Shown: positions 59,301 through 62,695 of the stretch, in pieces
Layout of the letters: each line of letters opens with the position of its first letter
How positions within the stretch are numbered: position 1 is the stretch's first letter
Assembly: GCA_010279815.1 (NCBI GenBank)
Contig: QEOQ01000508.1
Coordinates: forward strand, 4,766,169 to 4,828,863
Origin: Brachionus plicatilis
Taxonomy: Eukaryota > Rotifera > Eurotatoria > Ploima > Brachionidae
Reading direction: 5' to 3'
DNA: 62,695 bases
Position numbers and translations under genes: made by a program
Notes under the pieces: generated by a model
Databases searched by the model: none
The model's input: only the letters and a program-made list of their open reading frames with translations
Told to the model about the DNA's origin: nothing

Positions 59301-62300
59301 AATTGCAGAGTTTTTGCAGAGCCTATTCTAATATTCAGCATTTTTTTTGCATTATTTAGCATTTTGCAGAGAGATTTAATCGACCTAGGGGTTTTTCCAC
59401 AACGCTTTGTGATACCGGCGGAAAATAAAATCGGTAAAAAAGATAAGATAAGTGTGAAATAGGTTTTCAACAACGGAAATATTTAAAAATTATAATTTAT
59501 CATTCTAAATTTTTATTTGCTAAAAAAAATTAAAAAAAAAAACAATCAAAAAAAAATAATTATTCAATCTAAATAAAATTAGGTAAATTATGGTTGAAAT
59601 GGGCCAAATGATTTGCATTCGGAAAAGGAATAAAAAAAGGATTATTGAAAGGAATAATAGGGGTAAAATGAGCATTATTTAATGATAAATAGATAGGCCA
59701 ATTATTTTGACGAGGAATATCTGAAACAAATGACCATGGGCCAATTTCGTAAACAAAAATTGCTCTCATTAACAAACAAACAAATTGATACTTCTTCCAA
59801 AAACACCAATAGTTGATGAATTTTCCACGATTTCTTCAAAACTTGAATCCAAACCAATAGCTCTTGACAATAATTTGAAAAAGTCTTCATACTCAAAAAA
59901 CATAAATACAATGCCAAGTTTGATATCTTTCCATAAATCTTCTATCACCAATTGCAATAATTCATTATTTCAATTTAATTAGGATAATTTTATATAAATT
60001 ATTAATATTTATTAAAATTAGAAGGTTTTCAACAACGTTGTCACACTTTTTTATTATTTTTTCACACTTCCTACTCCACCTTTCTTTTTCGGTTAGATAA
60101 ATTAAAAAAAATATAACACAATTGTTGAAAACCATCCAGGTGTGAAATTGTTGTGGAAAAACCGTGAGCCCATTTAATCAAATACCATTCAAAAGTTAGA
60201 AACAATTTTTTGATCTGATTTTTTTGATCCTAAACTTCAAGATGCCCAAAATTAGTGATAAATATTGATTAAATTTAGTGACGATTTCTATTAAAAAGAA
60301 TGATAGTTTAAATACCACCCAATAAAAATTCCACCTTTTGAGCGTTGACCAAATTCTAAATTAAAAAATCTTGTAAAGTTTATTAAATAAATAAAAAATT
60401 TTATCTATGAAAAATTAATAAATTTTATTTGCTAATGATGCAGATCTGAGTCAACTGGGAACAAACGCGCTGTCCAAGCGTCTCAAGCGAATAATAAACG
60501 AAAGATGCGACGGCAACCGAAACATAATCCACGCAGCCGTCTACTGCTGCTCGCCAATCTCCAACAACCAACTCAACATATCCTCCAATTTGGGCGACAT
60601 AAAAAGCGCCGCGCCGTCGGACCCGGCCGACTCGTATTCGTGCGCGCACCCATCGACCAAAATCGAACGACCGTGGAGCGTGTCCTTCCAGTCGCAAGGC
60701 GCCAAAAGCGACAAAAAAATCACCATGTCTCTGCCCTCAATGCAAATGCAGTCTTCGCTGGGATGCGAGGCGGCCAACGCGTGCCAACCGGGCTCGACAA
60801 CAGTGCCGTTCTGGCCGCCGCCGCCGCCACCACCGCCGCCACAGACGCCGTCAGCAGAGGCCAAGGCGAACACAACGCAAATATTCGGCGCCGTCAAACT
60901 CTCCGAAAAGGACAAAATCGAGAGCTCGCTCAAAATTCTCAACCTGCTGCTGAACTCGAGCGTTATTAACGGCAAGCTGGTGTCGCACGGCGCCAAAAAG
61001 CCGCCAACAGACGCCAACATCAACTACCTGCTCGATTTGCTCACGCACCGCAACAGCAACGGCGAAACTCCGTTCATGTACGCGGTGAGTGTGCGCGCGT
61101 ACGACGCCGCCCTGCTAATACTGGATGTGGCGCTGCGAGTGCGCGTCGACATCACCAAAAGTCTGTTGGACAAGCGGGACAAAGAGGCCAACTTTTACCA
61201 TCGAGACCTTCTGTTCACCAACGTGATCTATCCGGTGGGCTCGCGCGCCGACCAATCGCCGCTATTCGTGCTGTGCGCCAACGACACGTGCAGTTTTACG
61301 TGGACCGGCGACAACCACATCACCCAGGACATATTCGAGTGTCGCACGTGTAGCCTGGTCGGCAACCTGTGCTGTTGCAGTGAGTGCGCGCGCACCTGTC
61401 ACAAAGGTCACGAGTGCCGCGTCAAAAAGAGCTCGCCGACCGCCTACTGCGACTGTTGGGAAAAGTGCAAGTGCAAGTCGTTGATTGGCGGCGACCAGGA
61501 CAAGCGCTTCGAGCTGTTCGACAAACTGCTCAAGCACACAAACTTGTTGTTCAATTCGACAAACCAAAGTGGTCAGCATCTATTGCTAACGTTGATTGAG
61601 ACGTGCGGCCGACAATTGCACGAACAAAAAAATTATCGGCGTCACACGGGCAACTCGTCCGTGTCGTCCGCGTCGTCAAGCGCCTCGTCCAATCAGCATA
61701 GAGGCAAACGGGCACAAGTCGGCGAGATGCCACAGCACGATTTGGAACCGCCTAAGTTCAGTCTCAAGGCTCTTGGCCGCATATTTGCCGACTTTGACTC
61801 GCTCAAGCAAATATTTGTGCTCGGCGACGCCAAAGCAACGTCCGGTCACGCTAACTTTGCCGCCACCGTTGACCACAGCTTGTATGTAGACGAGCAAAGT
61901 TCGTGCCATGACTTGGACAAGTTTGTCTATTGTCTGGTGCACAAATGTCCCAGTCAGTTGTTATTGACGCTAGTGGACTCGCTGCGAACAGTGTTGAGCG
62001 CAAGTAATGAGCAGAGCGACAAATTGGCCGAGTGCAAACGAGTGGTGCAGCGGTTGGTGAACTCGGCGTGCAGACTGTTTGTAGTGCTGTGCATGGAGAC
62101 CAGTCCGGCCGCTCTCAATCTCAGCTTGGACTGTACACTGGCTAACAAATTGATAAGACAGAGTGCGCGCGCCGCCGACAACCAAGTTAAATCGTTGGTG
62201 AACGTGTCGGCGGTGACCAAGTGCCAATTTGTGTTTAAAGAGTTTGTGCATGTGGCGTGTGTAGAACTGGCCGAAGCAGCCAAAGCGCTAATCACACCCG

Positions 62301-62695
62301 TCATCCTCGGCACCGTTCGACCAACTAGCTTCAAGCTCGGTCACGGCACTCAACCCTCGTCGGCCACTGCTAATCTCACCGAGTTTAGTTCACACGTGCA
62401 CACTGGTTCTTTGTGTGAGCAGATGTTCAATGGTGAGGTGAGCGGGCATAAACAAAGCAGCAGCAGCAGCACTAGTCTGGTGTTGCCGTTGGGCGAGATT
62501 AGTGTGGAGAGCGGACAAGCAGCGGTGGGTATGCTGTGTGATGGAGAGGAGGCGGACGATGCTGATAATGACGTGGAGGATGATGATGATGATGATGATG
62601 ACGTTAAGTGGACCAGTGAGCAGCAGGGTGATGATGGTGGTGACCAAGATGATAATGATGATGATGATGAGGATGATGATGATGATGATTTTTTT
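50354..62695 (+). CDS. UBR5: UBR5/hyd HECT-type E3 ubiquitin ligase, N-terminal 1733 codons (3' end outside window)
   Basis: Five exons: 50354-52137, 55226-56102, 56170-56313, 56896-57037, 60444 to the edge; phases 2, 0, 0, 1 fit. The first ATG after an in-frame stop (50282) begins a protein whose N-terminus matches UBR5 (TLHIVYHSVSG). The UBA domain is at ~200-250 (SLIENVQTVLQSKSRSVIMR, then LQRTNLDVNLAVNNLL). Ala- and Ser-runs follow, then beta-propeller-like segments (YSELVAVCKEGKLHQWKW; YWWG spans the first splice). The UBR box at ~1260-1330 is intact: CSFTWTGDNHITQDIFECRT, CCCSECARTCHKGHEC, YCDCWEKCKCK, all zinc Cys/His present. The window ends in an Asp-rich acidic region. The MLLE and HECT domains must lie downstream. 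UBR5 builds K48-linked, often branched, chains on N-degron and orphan-subunit substrates. Exons 1 and 5 are markedly GC-richer than all other genes here. Confidence 0.93.
52350..52800. mobile_element. foldback relic with TTTACGTAAAAT/GGTAAATTTACG ends (UBR5 intron 1)
   Basis: AATTTACCATAATTTACGCA near 52360 and TAGTAAATTTGGTAAACG near 52380 are partly mirrored by CGTAAATTTACCAAATTTTA near 52738. A related block without its partner lies in intron 4 at about 58350-58475 (CAAATTTTACCAAAATTATC, TTTTTCGTAAAATTTGG). Ends are not resolved. Confidence 0.45.
52930..53172 (+). mobile_element. LINE 3' end with (TTA)n tail (UBR5 intron 1)
   Basis: The forward reading near 52955-53035 gives ALNVWKKLPI, a stop, then LVNAKSKNEFKNKLFE, a decayed LINE C-terminal motif. 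It is followed by ~100 bp of 3' sequence and a TTATTATTATTATTATTATT tail at 53150-53170, as typical for CR1/RTE-like elements that end in short tandem repeats. Confidence 0.65.
53522..53790. mobile_element. 269-bp MITE with 8-bp target duplication (UBR5 intron 1)
   Basis: Begins GCGGTGGTGAAGTTT and ends AAAACTTCACCACCGC, flanked on both sides by CAATAAAA (53514-53521 and 53791-53798). An 8-bp duplication is usual for hAT-type transposons. The interior is AT-rich and non-coding. Confidence 0.8.
53799..55225. other. remainder of UBR5 intron 1, nothing recognised
   Basis: AT-rich. A 73-codon forward frame at 54381-54602 is Lys/Ile/Leu-rich and looks like a chance reading of AT-rich DNA. The intron ends at an AAG acceptor with a T6 run nine bases before it. 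Confidence 0.4.
56385..56838. mobile_element. third member of the 9-bp-TSD foldback family (UBR5 intron 3)
   Basis: Begins AGCATTGTGAATTTTGGT and ends ACCAAAATTCACAATGCC, flanked by AATTTTAAA at 56376-56384 and 56839-56847. It shares terminal and subterminal sequence with the element at 28215-28554 (for example AGAACATGTTCTGTAAATTG and TTAAGTTATGA). It is longer (454 versus 340 bp) mainly because of an internal 21-bp tandem array. Confidence 0.88.
56531..56664. repeat. 21-bp tandem array inside the intron 3 element
   Basis: About six copies of the unit ATAAATCTGCAAAGCTCTGC(A), the last ones with one or two substitutions. The related element at 28.2 kb has a single degenerate unit at about 28345-28378, so the array was amplified after the family spread or in this lineage. 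Confidence 0.85.
57038..59095. other. first part of UBR5 intron 4, no gene seen
   Basis: AT-rich with no coding signal. At about 58738-58800 the block GGCAAAGGAGCGAAAGCTCA followed by ATTTATTTATTTATTT looks like another retroelement 3' end. The 58350-58475 block belongs with the 52.4-kb foldback. Confidence 0.4.
59168..59381. repeat. ~82-bp near-perfect hairpin
   Basis: GATTAAATCTCTCTGCAAAA at 59168 continues to about 59249 and is repeated in reverse complement from 59301 to 59381 with a single-base length difference in an A/T run. Both arms carry CTCTGCAAAAACTCTGCAA. The 50-base loop is unrelated. In the UBR5 transcript this would form a long double-stranded RNA stem. Confidence 0.85.
59382..60171 (-). 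mobile_element. 790-bp inserted element with 8-bp target duplication and ORF remnant
   Basis: Bounded by ATTTAATC at 59374-59381 and 60172-60179. Its ends pair imperfectly but clearly: GGGTTTTTCCACAAC at the left and GTTGTGGAAAAACCG at the right. The minus strand between 59982 and 59569 holds a frameshifted protein remnant: DIKLGIVFMFFEYEDFFKLL, then IGVFGRSINLF, then RAIFVYEIGPW and NNAHFTPIIPF. The order of a Gly-x-x-Gly/Ser-x-x-Ile strand, a later FVYE strand and a terminal HF motif vaguely recalls an OTU protease, which some transposons encode, but I cannot confirm it. Confidence 0.65.
62450..62695 (+). repeat. GAT/GAC-rich acidic coding repeat at the window edge
   Basis: The UBR5 exon 5 end is increasingly built of GAT codons with runs of six to eight Asp (62578-62602 and 62652-62688). 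The family has an acidic Asp/Glu-rich linker at this place between the UBR box and the MLLE/HECT part, so the run is expected in kind though extreme in length. Confidence 0.8.

Larger units (their letters stand above)
59096..60247. mobile_element. foldback element with GGGCATCTTGAAGTTTAGGA ends, with nested insertion
   Basis: The left arm (59096-59175) and right arm (60172-60247) are near-perfect inverted repeats: GGGCATCTTGAAGTTTAGGA, then ATCAGATCAAA, then ACTTTTGAATGGTATTTGAT. Inside the left half lies a second, almost perfect hairpin (59168-59249 with 59301-59381). The right half is interrupted by the insertion at 59382-60171. Relatives occur at 21249 (solo left arm) and 18175. No coding content in the arms. 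Confidence 0.8.

Noticed and set aside
59089..60254. CAAAATT flanking both ends of the 59.1-kb foldback taken as a 7-bp target duplication
   Set aside because: CAAAATT also precedes the related arm at 21249, so it may be part of the element and not a duplication.
60425..62647. Many overlapping open frames on both strands over UBR5 exon 5
   Set aside because: The frame open from 60444 to the window edge encodes the intact UBR box; the others are by-products of high GC content.
1..62695. tRNA, rRNA or CRISPR features
   Set aside because: No cloverleaf with a TTCGA-type T-loop, no ribosomal RNA core and no regularly spaced direct repeats were seen by eye; a tRNAscan/Infernal run would settle small RNAs.

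Overview
This is a eukaryotic window: protein-coding genes are split by GT-AG introns, many of them only about 45-80 bp long, the non-coding DNA is extremely AT-rich with long A/T homopolymers, and the gene content is metazoan (tailless/NR2E1 nuclear receptor, UBR5/hyd ubiquitin ligase, BRI3, a FIRRM/C1orf112-like recombination factor, a membrane-anchored S1 protease). It suits a small, AT-rich protostome invertebrate genome; I cannot name the species from sequence alone. I saw no tRNA, rRNA, CRISPR or prokaryotic operon.

Layout. 1-5.2 kb is a graveyard of LINE reverse-transcriptase fragments plus a Tc1/pogo-like MITE and a 253-bp dispersed repeat. 5.5-10.5 kb (minus strand) holds two tandem paralogues with a secreted start, an Ig-like domain, a Ser/Thr stalk, five membrane segments and a basic tail; this is the topology of CD47 and is the most interesting protein find. 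12.6-16.5 kb (minus) is a complete tailless-type nuclear receptor. 17.7-22 kb is nested foldback/hAT elements and the second copy of the 253-bp repeat. 22.6-23.6 kb (minus) is an intronless type II membrane serine protease. 25.6-26.5 kb (plus) is an unrecognised 257-residue protein. 28.1-28.8 kb is a foldback element with a second member of the same family inserted in it, each bounded by a 9-bp target-site duplication. 29.0-31.6 kb (minus) is a nine-exon secreted Cys-rich protein of the DUF7042-7045 type. 31.6-38.4 kb shows no gene. 38.4-41.7 kb (plus) is a single-exon 1100-residue FIRRM-like protein. 42.4-43.7 kb (plus) is a tandem pair of BRI3 genes, one conserved and one divergent. 43.7-50.3 kb is AT-rich spacer with hAT and LINE remnants. 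50.35 kb to the window end (plus) is the first ~1733 codons of UBR5, whose long introns carry a LINE tail, an 8-bp-TSD MITE, a third member of the 9-bp-TSD family and a nested foldback structure; the HECT end lies beyond the window.

The genes are ordinary, independently regulated animal genes, not a pathway cluster; the two local gene families (Ig-5TM pair, BRI3 pair) arose by tandem duplication, as shown by equal exon lengths and intron phases. Exon joins below were made by hand from splice-site consensus, phase arithmetic and protein similarity remembered from known families; none was checked against a database.
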